A DNA stretch of 64,000 nucleotides from Vibrio sp. Y2-5. GTDB taxonomy: Bacteria > Pseudomonadota > Gammaproteobacteria > Enterobacterales > Vibrionaceae. Where the stretch lies: contig NZ_JACVEG010000005.1 of assembly GCF_014596725.1 (NCBI RefSeq), positions 124,001 to 188,000 of the forward strand, given 5' to 3'. The notes under the pieces were generated by a model. The model worked only from the letters and a program-made list of their open reading frames with translations, was not told the DNA's origin and ran no database searches. Each line of letters starts with the position of its first letter. Positions within the stretch are counted from its first letter, which is position 1. Below are positions 37,133 through 45,540 of this stretch, in pieces. Made by a program: the position numbers and the translations under genes.

Positions 37133-39847
37133 ATGACACAACTTACAGTTAAAGCACTGAGTGAAGAAATTGGTACTCCAGTTGACCGCTTATTAGAACA
37201 ACTTGCTGATGCTGGCATGAAAAAAACGAGTTCAGATAGCGTATCAGATGATGAAAAGAACCAGCTTCTTAATCACTTACGTAAAGAACACGGAGAGGGC
37301 TCTTCATCTGAGCCTACTCGTTTAACGCTCCAGCGTAAAACCCGTAGTACACTTAGCGTAAGCGCAGGTGGCGGTAAAAGTAAGAATGTTCAGGTTGAAG
37401 TGCGCAAAAAACGAACGTATGTTAAGCGCAGTACAGTTGAAGATGAAGCAAAACGTGAAGCAGAAGAAGCTGCTCAACGTGAAGCTGAAGAATTAGCAAA
37501 ACGTGAAGCAGAAGAAGCTGCAAAACGTGAAGCCGAAGCGCAAGCTCAAGCCAAACGTGAAGCAGAAGAAAAAGCCAAACGTGAAGCGGAAGAAAAAGCG
37601 AAACGTGAAGCAGAAGAAAAAGCGAAGCGTGAAGCACAGGGTGGGGCGAAAGATGAACGTTCTGCTGAAGAGAAAACTAAGCAAGAAGCAGCGCGAAAAG
37701 AAGCCGAAGCACTGAAGCGTCGTCAGGAAGAAGAAGCTAAGCGTAAAGCTGAAGAAGAGAGTCTTCGTCAGCTTGAGAAAGCACGTGAATTGGCTGAACA
37801 GAATAAAGAACGTTGGTCTGCTGAAGAAGAGAAAAAGGGTAAAATGGAAGAGAATACAGATTACCATGTAACCACGTCGAGCTATGCTCGCGCGGCTGAA
37901 GATGAAGCAGATCGTCGTGAAGAAGGTAACGGTCATCGCCGTTCTTCGACCAAAGCGAAAAAGACAAAAATGTCTAAACGTGATGATAAGCAAGAGCGCA
38001 ATACTAACCGTGGCGGTAAAGGTCGTAAGGGTGGCAAGATTGCTAAACCTTCGTCGATGCAGCATGGTTTTGATAAGAGTGCAGTTGTTGCGAAATCAGA
38101 TGTCGTAATCGGCGAAACTATCGTAGTGTCTGAATTGGCAAGTAAGATGTCAGTGAAAGGTACTGAAGTCATCAAAGTGATGATGAAGATGGGCGCAATG
38201 GCGACAATCAACCAAGTGATTGACCAGGAAACAGCACAACTTGTTGCTGAAGAAATGGGTCACAAGGTTATTCTTCGCAAAGAGAACGAACTTGAAGAAG
38301 CGGTAATGCAAGACCGTGACAACGAGTTTGAAAAAGTTTCTCGTGCACCGGTTGTGACTATCATGGGTCACGTTGACCATGGTAAAACGTCAACGTTGGA
38401 CTACATTCGTCGTACACACGTTGCTTCTGGTGAAGCGGGTGGTATTACCCAGCACATTGGTGCGTACCACGTAGAAACGCCAAACGGCATGATTACGTTC
38501 CTTGATACTCCTGGACACGCGGCGTTTACGTCAATGCGTGCTCGTGGTGCTCAAGCGACAGATATCGTTGTTCTTGTTGTGGCAGCAGATGATGGTGTAA
38601 TGCCACAAACAGTTGAAGCTATCCAGCACGCAAAAGCGGCAGGCGTACCTTTGATTATCGCTGTGAACAAGATCGACAAAGAAGATGCTAATCCAGATAA
38701 CGTTAAGAATGAGCTAGCTCAATATGACGTTATTCCTGAAGAGTGGGGCGGTGAGAACATCTTCGTTCATATCTCTGCAAAACAGGGTACAAACATTGAT
38801 GCACTACTTGAGTCTATCCTTTTACAGGCAGAAGTTCTTGAACTAACTGCAGTAAAAGACGGTATGGCTTCTGGTGTTGTCATCGAATCACGTCTAGATA
38901 AAGGCCGTGGTCCAGTTGCAACTGTTCTTGTTCAGTCAGGTACTTTGAACAGAGGTGATATCGTACTTTGTGGTCAGGAATATGGCCGTGTTCGCGCAAT
39001 GCGTGACGAAGTTGGTAACGAAGTAACCGAAGCTGGTCCTTCTATTCCTGTAGAGATTTTAGGTCTTTCAGGTGTACCAGCAGCGGGTGACGAAGCGACA
39101 GTTGTACGTGATGAGCGTAAAGCTCGTGAAGTTGCAAACTACCGTCAAGGTAAGTTCCGTGAAGTTAAACTTGCTCGTCAGCAGAAATCTAAACTAGAGA
39201 ACATGTTCTCTAACATGACTGCTGGTGATGTGGCTGAACTGAACATCGTACTGAAAGCTGACGTACAGGGCTCTGTAGAAGCTATCTCTGATTCATTAGT
39301 GAAACTATCTACTGATGAAGTAAAAGTGAACATCGTTGGTTCTGGTGTAGGTGGTATTACTGAAACTGACGTAGTACTAGCAGCAGCTTCAAACGCTATC
39401 GTTGTTGGCTTTAACGTTCGTGCTGATGCTTCAGCTCGTCGTGCAGTTGAAAACGAAAGCATCGACCTACGTTACTACTCAATCATTTACCAATTGATTG
39501 ATGAAGTGAAAGCGGCGATGAGCGGTATGCTTGCTCCAGAATTCAAGCAAGAAATCATTGGTCTTGCTGAAGTTCGTGACGTGTTTAAGTCTCCTAAACT
39601 GGGTGCAATCGCAGGTTGTATGGTTACTGAAGGTACAATCAAGCGTAACAGCCCAATTCGTGTACTACGTGATAACGTGGTTATCTACGAAGGTGAACTT
39701 GAATCGCTACGTCGCTTTAAAGACGACATGCAAGAAGTTAAGAACGGTTATGAGTGTGGTATCGGCGTTAAGAACTACAACGATGTTCGCGTAGGCGACC
39801 AAATCGAAGTATTCGAAACAGTTGAAATTCAACGTACCATCGATTAA
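37133..39847 (+). CDS. infB: translation initiation factor IF-2
   Basis: 904 residues. The N-terminal IF2N domain ([20 protein letters not shown]) is followed by a long, charged, repetitive linker (about residues 90-300), a second IF2N domain, and the GTPase domain with [20 protein letters not shown] and NKIDKEDAN. Domains II to IV then bind the ribosome and initiator tRNA. GGGGAGG lies 7-8 bases before the ATG; an open frame from 37085 adds 16 unlikely residues that overlap nusA. Encoding it next to the initiator tRNA gene and nusA is the standard arrangement. Confidence 0.95.
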   Translation: MTQLTVKALSEEIGTPVDRLLEQLADAGMKKTSSDSVSDDEKNQLLNHLRKEHGEGSSSEPTRLTLQRKTRSTLSVSAGGGKSKNVQVEVRKKRTYVKRSTVEDEAKREAEEAAQREAEELAKREAEEAAKREAEAQAQAKREAEEKAKREAEEKAKREAEEKAKREAQGGAKDERSAEEKTKQEAARKEAEALKRRQEEEAKRKAEEESLRQLEKARELAEQNKERWSAEEEKKGKMEENTDYHVTTSSYARAAEDEADRREEGNGHRRSSTKAKKTKMSKRDDKQERNTNRGGKGRKGGKIAKPSSMQHGFDKSAVVAKSDVVIGETIVVSELASKMSVKGTEVIKVMMKMGAMATINQVIDQETAQLVAEEMGHKVILRKENELEEAVMQDRDNEFEKVSRAPVVTIMGHVDHGKTSTLDYIRRTHVASGEAGGITQHIGAYHVETPNGMITFLDTPGHAAFTSMRARGAQATDIVVLVVAADDGVMPQTVEAIQHAKAAGVPLIIAVNKIDKEDANPDNVKNELAQYDVIPEEWGGENIFVHISAKQGTNIDALLESILLQAEVLELTAVKDGMASGVVIESRLDKGRGPVATVLVQSGTLNRGDIVLCGQEYGRVRAMRDEVGNEVTEAGPSIPVEILGLSGVPAAGDEATVVRDERKAREVANYRQGKFREVKLARQQKSKLENMFSNMTAGDVAELNIVLKADVQGSVEAISDSLVKLSTDEVKVNIVGSGVGGITETDVVLAAASNAIVVGFNVRADASARRAVENESIDLRYYSIIYQLIDEVKAAMSGMLAPEFKQEIIGLAEVRDVFKSPKLGAIAGCMVTEGTIKRNSPIRVLRDNVVIYEGELESLRRFKDDMQEVKNGYECGIGVKNYNDVRVGDQIEVFETVEIQRTID
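37448..37637 (+). repeat. in-frame KREAEE-type repeats within infB
   Basis: About nine imperfect units, mainly 18-24 bp, encode AKREAEE-like heptads in the IF-2 linker. The last copies (37556-37630) are nearly identical 18-bp units. They predict a long single alpha-helix and a site prone to copy-number change. Confidence 0.85.
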
Positions 39848-39939
39848 TTCGTTAAAATTGATGAGACCTGATGATTATTCGTTAATCACAGTGGTTCATC
39901 AATTAGAACAAACGGCAATGTTCGGTTGTTGAATACGCC

Positions 39940-39972
39940 ATGGGGGAGTGGGATTACCATTCCCCCATTCTT
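39940..39972 (+). other. long GC-rich hairpin between infB and rbfA
   Basis: ATGGGGGAGTGG pairs with CCATTCCCCCAT (one G-U pair) around GATTA, a 12-bp stem, followed by TCTTTC, 20 bases before the rbfA start codon. It may be a partial terminator or RNase III/E processing site inside the operon. Confidence 0.65.
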
Positions 39973-39990
39973 TCTATTAGTGAGAAAATT

Positions 39991-40386
39991 ATGCCAAAAG
40001 AATTTAGCCGTACTCAGCGTGTGGCTCAGCAATTACAAAAAGAACTAGCGATGATCCTTCAACGCGAAGTTCGTGATTCTCGTTTAGGAATGGTGACCAT
40101 TTCTGATGTAGAAGTTTCTCGTGATCTTGCTTACGCGAAAGTGTTCGTCACTTTCTTATGTGTAGGTGAGCAAACGCCAGAATCATGTTTAAAGGCATTG
40201 CGTGAACATGAAGCTCATATTCGTATGATGCTTGGTAAACGTATTCGCTTACGTCTAACGCCTGAAGTTCGTTTCCATTACGACAGCACCTTAGTAGAAG
40301 GTATGCGTATGTCGAACCTAGTTTCAGAAGTGGTTAGCAGTGACAAGCAAAAACAAAAAGAAGCAGGTCGCGAGGACGAAGAGTAA
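39991..40386 (+). CDS. rbfA: ribosome-binding factor A
   Basis: 131 residues starting [20 protein letters not shown], with the KH-like fold and the family motif [14 protein letters not shown] and the closing [19 protein letters not shown]. RbfA binds the 30S subunit during late 16S processing and cold adaptation. The frame extends upstream to 39940, but that part is the hairpin; the ATG at 39991 has GAGAAAA upstream. Its TAA overlaps the truB ATG by one base. Confidence 0.94.
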   Translation: MPKEFSRTQRVAQQLQKELAMILQREVRDSRLGMVTISDVEVSRDLAYAKVFVTFLCVGEQTPESCLKALREHEAHIRMMLGKRIRLRLTPEVRFHYDSTLVEGMRMSNLVSEVVSSDKQKQKEAGREDEE

Positions 40387-41330
40387 TGGCTCGTCGTCGT
40401 AAAGGGCGTCCGATTAATGGTGTGGTGCTGATTGATAAGCCAACCGGCATCTCATCAAATGATACCCTGCAAAAAGTTAAGCGCCTGTTCTTCGCTGAAA
40501 AAGCAGGACATACTGGTGCGCTGGATCCTCTGGCAACCGGTATGCTTCCGATTTGTCTGGGTGAAGCAACTAAGTTTTCTCAGTTTCTGCTTGATTCCGA
40601 TAAACGTTATCGCGTGATCGCAAAACTGGGTGAGCGCACTGATACATCGGATTCAGATGGTGAAGTGGTTGAAACTCGTGACGTGAACGTAGATCGTGAA
40701 ACACTGATCAGCTGTATCGAAAAATTCAGGGGTGAAACTGACCAAGTGCCTTCAATGTTCTCAGCATTGAAATACCAAGGTCGTCCTCTGTATGAGTATG
40801 CTCGTCAGGGAATCGAAGTTCCTCGTGAAGCTCGTAAAATCACCGTTTACGATATTGTTCTGCATCGTTTTGAAAACGATGAAGTAGAGATGGAAGTTCA
40901 CTGCTCAAAAGGCACCTACATCCGCACTATCGTTGACGATTTAGGTGAAATGCTAGGCTGTGGCGCGCATGTCACTATGCTTCGTCGTACTGGTGTTGCG
41001 AAATACCCCTATGAAAATATGGTGACGCTAGAGCAGCTTAATGAGCTTGTTGAACAGGCTCACCGCGAAGAACGTTCACCCTATGATGCCCTTGATGCTT
41101 TGTTGTTGCCAATGGATACCGCAGTACAAGACTTGCCTGAAGTAAATCTTGTCGCTGAGCTAGTTGATATGGTTCAGCACGGTCAAGCCGTTCAAGTGTT
41201 TGGCGCTCCAACTGACGGTATTGTTCGCATGACTGGCGGTGAAGAGAAGCTATTCCTAGGTGTTGCTGAAATCGATAACGATGGCAAGGTAGCGCCGAAG
41301 CGTCTAGTGGTTTATCCACCACGTACTTGA
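40386..41330 (+). CDS. truB: tRNA pseudouridine-55 synthase
   Basis: 314 residues. The catalytic aspartate is Asp47 in [12 protein letters not shown], followed by the family segments [20 protein letters not shown] and [15 protein letters not shown], and a C-terminal PUA-type domain. It makes pseudouridine 55 in the T loop of tRNAs. It is coupled to rbfA through a TAATG overlap. An imperfect 8-bp-based hairpin (41359-41392) follows before the rpsO promoter. Confidence 0.94.
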   Translation: MARRRKGRPINGVVLIDKPTGISSNDTLQKVKRLFFAEKAGHTGALDPLATGMLPICLGEATKFSQFLLDSDKRYRVIAKLGERTDTSDSDGEVVETRDVNVDRETLISCIEKFRGETDQVPSMFSALKYQGRPLYEYARQGIEVPREARKITVYDIVLHRFENDEVEMEVHCSKGTYIRTIVDDLGEMLGCGAHVTMLRRTGVAKYPYENMVTLEQLNELVEQAHREERSPYDALDALLLPMDTAVQDLPEVNLVAELVDMVQHGQAVQVFGAPTDGIVRMTGGEEKLFLGVAEIDNDGKVAPKRLVVYPPRT

Positions 41331-41479
41331 AGCTGCTGCCTTTAACAGCGTTCATTTACCCTTGTCGCATAGTTTATCTACGCTGACGAGGGATTCGTCT
41401 GCTTGTTGCTTAGCTGCAACTCCAATTACTTTGCGGGTTTATGGCGCGAGTTTGTCGATTCTATTCTGTGAAATAGCGC

Positions 41480-41508
41480 TTGTGTGATTACAGGTTATTC
41501 CCTATAAT
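41480..41508 (+). promoter_or_regulatory. rpsO promoter
   Basis: TTGTGT and a perfect TATAAT are 17 bp apart, followed by a GC-rich discriminator, about 70 bases before rpsO. Confidence 0.8.
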
Positions 41509-41580
41509 CCGCCCCTCACGTGTCGGCTGAATCAGAGATTGGCTGACACAAATATAAACTTAACTCTTTAGGAGAGAATT

Positions 41581-41850
41581 ATGTCTCTGAATGCAGAAAC
41601 TAAAGCAGCAATCGTAGCAGAATATGCACGTGCTGAAGGCGATACTGGTTCACCAGAAGTTCAAGTAGCTCTACTTACAGCTTCTATCAACCACCTTCAA
41701 GGTCACTTTAAAGCTCACAAAGGCGATCACCACAGCCGTCGTGGTCTTCTACGTATGGTTTCTAGCCGTCGTAAGCTTCTAGACTACCTAAAAGGTAAAG
41801 ATCTAGATCGTTACCACGACCTAATCAAACGCCTAGGCCTACGTCGCTAA
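41581..41850 (+). CDS. rpsO: 30S ribosomal protein S15
   Basis: 89 residues, the full S15 family length, with [20 protein letters not shown] and the closing LIKRLGLRR. It binds the central domain of 16S rRNA early in assembly; in E. coli it also represses its own translation. AGGAGA lies 6-7 bases before the ATG. Codon use is strongly biased, as for highly expressed genes. pnp follows after a terminator and structured leader. Confidence 0.96.
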   Translation: MSLNAETKAAIVAEYARAEGDTGSPEVQVALLTASINHLQGHFKAHKGDHHSRRGLLRMVSSRRKLLDYLKGKDLDRYHDLIKRLGLRR

Positions 41851-41876
41851 TTAGCGTCTGCCAAGCAGGTTTGAAG

Positions 41877-41902
41877 AAAAGGGGCTTTTAGCCCCTTTTT
41901 TT
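41877..41902 (+). terminator. rpsO terminator
   Basis: The perfect 10-bp stem AAAAGGGGCT/AGCCCCTTTT has a TTT loop and runs into seven T. Confidence 0.93.
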
Positions 41903-42025
41903 ATGTCTGTAAAAAGTCAAAATTATGGGTTACAGAGACCTTAATTCCCTCCTGAAATTAGCATCTTGCCGCAAGCGGGTATATACTATGCGCGTCGAAA
42001 TCCTTAGATAGGGTTAGGCGTTCAA

Positions 42026-42212
42026 ACTCACTACATTACAGTCAACCACGTCGACCAAACGGTCGCGGCTATTCAAAGCGTGCTTACAGAGCGTATCTTG
42101 AATGAATTTTCTGGGGACAGCGTCTGTTGGAATGAAAGACTGAGCGCGTTTTTACTAGTCGCGATTCGTAATGTGTGAGATTCATTTACTAAATCTGAGC
42201 ATCTGCTCAGAG
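42026..42212 (+). promoter_or_regulatory. structured pnp leader
   Basis: ACTCACTACATTAC (42026-42039) can pair with GTAATGTGTGAG (42168-42179) with one bulged base, closing a domain of about 150 bases. CAGTC/GACTG adds a further inner pairing. A separate hairpin CTGAGC/GCTCAG (42195-42210) lies next to the ribosome site. E. coli pnp mRNA has a long leader stem that RNase III and PNPase use for autoregulation; this looks like the counterpart. Confidence 0.55.
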
Positions 42213-42226
42213 AAAGGAATATTTAC

Positions 42227-44359
42227 ATGTTCGAAAAACCAGTTGTTAAAACGTTTCAGTACGGAAACCACACTGTAACGCTAGAAACAGGTGTTATTGC
42301 ACGTCAAGCGACAGCTGCAGTTATGGTTACTATGGATGACACCGCAGTATTCGTATCTGTTGTTGGTAAAAAAGAAGCGGTAGAAGGCCAAGACTTCTTC
42401 CCACTAACAGTTAACTACCAAGAGCGTACTTACGCTGCTGGTAAAATCCCTGGTGGTTTCTTCAAGCGTGAAGGCCGTCCTTCTGAAGGTGAAACACTGA
42501 CTGCTCGTCTAATCGACCGTCCTATTCGCCCTCTATTCCCAGATGCATTCAAAAACGAAGTTCAAGTTATCGCTACTGTTGTTTCTGTTAACCCAGATGT
42601 ACAACCAGATATCGTAACTATGATCGGTACTTCAGCAGCGCTTGCTATTTCTGGTATCCCGTTCAATGGTCCTATCGGTGCGGCTCGTGTGGGTCACATT
42701 GATGGTCAATTAGTACTTAACCCAAGTAACACTGAGCTAGCAACATCTAAGCTTGATCTTGTTGTTGCTGGTACTTCATCTGCAGTATTGATGGTTGAAT
42801 CAGAAGCAGACAACCTAACTGAAGAAGAGATGCTTTCTGCTGTTGTATTTGGTCACGACCAACAACAAACAGTTATCAATGCTATCAACGAATTTGCAGC
42901 AGAAGTTGCAACTCCAGCATGGGCTTGGGAAGCTCCAGCAGAAAACACAGAGCTTAAAGCGAAAATCGCTGAGCTAGCTGAAGCTAAACTTGTTGAAGCT
43001 TACCAAATCACTGAAAAAATGGCGCGTTATGACCGTATCCATGAAATCAGTGCTGAAGTGAACGAGAAGCTACTTGCTGAAAACGAAGAACTGAACCTAA
43101 AAGAAGTTCACACAATTTTCCACGATCTAGAGAAAGTGGTAGTACGTCGTAGCATCATCGCGGGCAACCCTCGTATTGATGGTCGTGAAAAAGACATGGT
43201 TCGTGCTCTTGATGTACGTACTGGCGTTCTTCCACGTACTCACGGCTCTGCGCTATTCACTCGTGGTGAAACTCAGGCTCTAGTTACTGCGACTCTAGGC
43301 ACTCAACGTGATGCTCAAATCATTGATGAGCTAACAGGTGAGAAGAAAGATTACTTCCTACTACACTACAACTTCCCTCCATACTGTGTAGGCGAAACTG
43401 GTTTCGTAGGTTCTCCTAAGCGTCGTGAAATCGGCCACGGTAAACTGGCTAAGCGCGGTATTGCTGCAGTAATGCCTTCTCCAGAAGAATTCCCGTACAC
43501 AGTACGTGTTGTTTCAGAAATCACTGAATCAAACGGTTCTTCTTCAATGGCATCTGTATGTGGTACTTCTCTTGCTCTTATGGACGCAGGTGTGCCAATC
43601 AAGTCTTCTGTTGCAGGTATCGCTATGGGTCTTGTTAAAGAAGGCGATGATTTCGTTGTTCTTTCGGACATCCTTGGTGACGAAGACCACCTAGGTGATA
43701 TGGACTTTAAAGTAGCAGGTACTAACACTGGTATCACTGCTCTTCAAATGGACATCAAGATTGAAGGTATCACTAAAGAGATCATGCAAATTGCTCTTAA
43801 CCAAGCGCAAGGTGCACGTAAGCACATTCTATCTGTGATGGATGAAGCGATCTCTGGCGCTCGTGACGATATTTCTCAATTCGCTCCACGTATCCACACA
43901 ATGAAGATTAGCTCAGATAAGATCAAAGATGTTATCGGTAAAGGCGGCGCAGTTATCCGTATGCTAACTGAAGAAACGGGTACAACGATCGAAATCGAAG
44001 ATGACGGTACAATCAAGATTGCTGCAACTTCTGGTGAGCAAGCGAAAGAAGCAATTCGTCGTATTGAACAAATCACAGCTGAAGTTGAAGTAGGTAAGAT
44101 CTACACAGGTAAAGTTGCACGTCTTGCTGACTTCGGTGCATTCGTAACGGTTCTTCCTGGTAAAGATGGTCTTGTACATATTTCTCAAATCGCTGACCAG
44201 CGTGTAGAGAAAGTATCTGACTTCCTAACTGAAGGCCAAGAAGTTCAAGTTAAAGTACTTGAAATCGACCGCCAAGGCCGTGTTCGTCTGAGCATGAAAG
44301 AAGCAGTAGAAAAACCAGCTGAAGCAGCGCCAGCATCTGACGCTCCAGCAGCAGAGTAA
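42227..44359 (+). CDS. pnp: polyribonucleotide nucleotidyltransferase (PNPase)
   Basis: 710 residues: two RNase PH domains separated by an alpha-helical domain ([27 protein letters not shown] in the first, and the catalytic second domain with [17 protein letters not shown] and [18 protein letters not shown]), then a KH domain ([11 protein letters not shown]) and an S1 domain ([24 protein letters not shown]). It degrades RNA 3' to 5' by phosphorolysis and is part of the degradosome. AGAAAGGA lies 7 bases before the ATG. Codon bias is high. Confidence 0.96.
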   Translation: MFEKPVVKTFQYGNHTVTLETGVIARQATAAVMVTMDDTAVFVSVVGKKEAVEGQDFFPLTVNYQERTYAAGKIPGGFFKREGRPSEGETLTARLIDRPIRPLFPDAFKNEVQVIATVVSVNPDVQPDIVTMIGTSAALAISGIPFNGPIGAARVGHIDGQLVLNPSNTELATSKLDLVVAGTSSAVLMVESEADNLTEEEMLSAVVFGHDQQQTVINAINEFAAEVATPAWAWEAPAENTELKAKIAELAEAKLVEAYQITEKMARYDRIHEISAEVNEKLLAENEELNLKEVHTIFHDLEKVVVRRSIIAGNPRIDGREKDMVRALDVRTGVLPRTHGSALFTRGETQALVTATLGTQRDAQIIDELTGEKKDYFLLHYNFPPYCVGETGFVGSPKRREIGHGKLAKRGIAAVMPSPEEFPYTVRVVSEITESNGSSSMASVCGTSLALMDAGVPIKSSVAGIAMGLVKEGDDFVVLSDILGDEDHLGDMDFKVAGTNTGITALQMDIKIEGITKEIMQIALNQAQGARKHILSVMDEAISGARDDISQFAPRIHTMKISSDKIKDVIGKGGAVIRMLTEETGTTIEIEDDGTIKIAATSGEQAKEAIRRIEQITAEVEVGKIYTGKVARLADFGAFVTVLPGKDGLVHISQIADQRVEKVSDFLTEGQEVQVKVLEIDRQGRVRLSMKEAVEKPAEAAPASDAPAAE

Positions 44360-44432
44360 ATAAACTCTATACTCAAACTACTTGGCGTTGTCGGTAACCA
44401 ATACCGCTGCAGCTTCAAGTCGGAAGAGTATA

Positions 44433-44463
44433 ATGGAAATGCGAACTGTTTTCGCATTTCCAT
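44433..44463 (+). other. perfect 13-bp hairpin downstream of pnp
   Basis: ATGGAAATGCGAA (44433-44445) pairs with TTCGCATTTCCAT (44451-44463) around CTGTT. It has no U tract and comes just before the true terminator. Confidence 0.75.
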
Positions 44464-44478
44464 CACAAAGCGTGTTAT

Positions 44479-44505
44479 AAAGGGAGCGTAATTCGCTCCC
44501 TTTTT
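44479..44505 (+). terminator. pnp terminator
   Basis: The stem AAAGGGAGCG/CGCTCCCTTT has a 5-base loop, followed by TTC. It is 33 bases before nlpI. Confidence 0.88.
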
Positions 44506-44537
44506 CATGTGTTTGGGGTATACAGGAGTATCTATTA

Positions 44538-45461
44538 GTGAAATGGTTCAAAACCGCAGCGGCCAGTGCAGCATTAATGTTGTTAGCTGGATGTGCGAGC
44601 AATTCATCAGAATCGGATCAATCTGTACCTTGGGTTTATCCACCAATGGCTATTCCTTTACAGGCAAGTGTGCAACAGGAAGTGCAAATAGCGCGTTTGA
44701 CTCAGCTATTACAGCGCCCTGATTTAAGCGACGAAGTGCGAGCAAAAATGTTGTTTGAACGTGGCAACGCTTATGACAGTGTTGGTTTACGTGATTTAGC
44801 TCGTTTAGACTTCACTCAGTCATTAGCGTTAAATCCAGCACAACCAGATATCTTTAATCTGCTTGGTGTTTATTACACTGAAACAGGTGAATTCGACGCA
44901 GCCTACGAATCTTTTGATTCAACGTTAGAGCTTGACCCGAATAATGAATATGCAATGCGTAATAGAGCGGTTGCACTTTATTACGGTGAGCGTCCACAGC
45001 TTGCATTCGATGAAGCTGACAAACATTATCAAATGGATCCTAATGATCCGTTCCGTGCTCTTTGGCGCTACATCATCAAGATGGATCTCGATCCAAACGC
45101 CGCAAAAACTGAGTTAAGCCAACAGTTCAAGTCTCACAATGAAGAGTGGGGGTGGTTGTTAGTTGCGGTGATGTTGGATGACATATCCGAAGAACAACTA
45201 TTTAAAGTGATACTGGCGAGCACTCGTGACAACAATTTGTTAGCGCAGCGATTAACAGAAGCCTACTTTTATTTAGGTAAGCGTTATCACATGCAGGGGG
45301 ATTATGCGCATGCGGTCTCTCTTTATAAGTTGGCCATCTCATTCAATGTTTATGAGTACGTAGAACATCGTTACGCGTTTATTGAGATGGGGCGCATTTA
45401 CAAAGATGTACGTGAAGCGCAGAAGGCGAAAGAAAAAGCGAACCTTACGGCAAGTGAGTAG
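44538..45461 (+). CDS. nlpI: outer-membrane lipoprotein NlpI with TPR repeats
   Basis: 307 residues starting with GTG (AGGAG about 9 bases upstream). The signal peptide ends in the lipobox LLAGC with Cys19 as the lipidated residue, and no Asp follows it, so outer-membrane sorting is expected. At least four TPR-like helical pairs are visible (AYDSVGLRDLARLDFTQSL, FNLLGVYYTETGEFDAAYES and others). In E. coli NlpI is an adaptor that brings the protease Prc to murein endopeptidases such as MepS; the position after pnp is conserved. Confidence 0.9.
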   Translation: MKWFKTAAASAALMLLAGCASNSSESDQSVPWVYPPMAIPLQASVQQEVQIARLTQLLQRPDLSDEVRAKMLFERGNAYDSVGLRDLARLDFTQSLALNPAQPDIFNLLGVYYTETGEFDAAYESFDSTLELDPNNEYAMRNRAVALYYGERPQLAFDEADKHYQMDPNDPFRALWRYIIKMDLDPNAAKTELSQQFKSHNEEWGWLLVAVMLDDISEEQLFKVILASTRDNNLLAQRLTEAYFYLGKRYHMQGDYAHAVSLYKLAISFNVYEYVEHRYAFIEMGRIYKDVREAQKAKEKANLTASE

Positions 45462-45487
45462 AGCTATCTAAGTCTTGTGATGAATAA

Positions 45488-45518
45488 AAAAATCCAGTGT
45501 CTGAGGCACTGGATTTTT
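45488..45518. terminator. bidirectional terminator between nlpI and the PilZ gene
   Basis: The perfect 12-bp stem AAAAATCCAGTG/CACTGGATTTTT has a 7-base loop and A/T tracts on both sides. Confidence 0.92.
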
Positions 45519-45540
45519 ATTTGCGGTAAACAAAAGAATA

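Noticed and set aside
37448..37637. Repeat array that might be taken for a CRISPR
   Set aside because: Units are contiguous, in frame with infB and lack spacers; they encode the IF-2 linker. No CRISPR array was found anywhere in the window.
37493..38065. Minus-strand 190-codon frame rich in Phe and Leu opposite infB
   Set aside because: It is the antisense shadow of the lysine/glutamate-rich IF-2 linker repeats.
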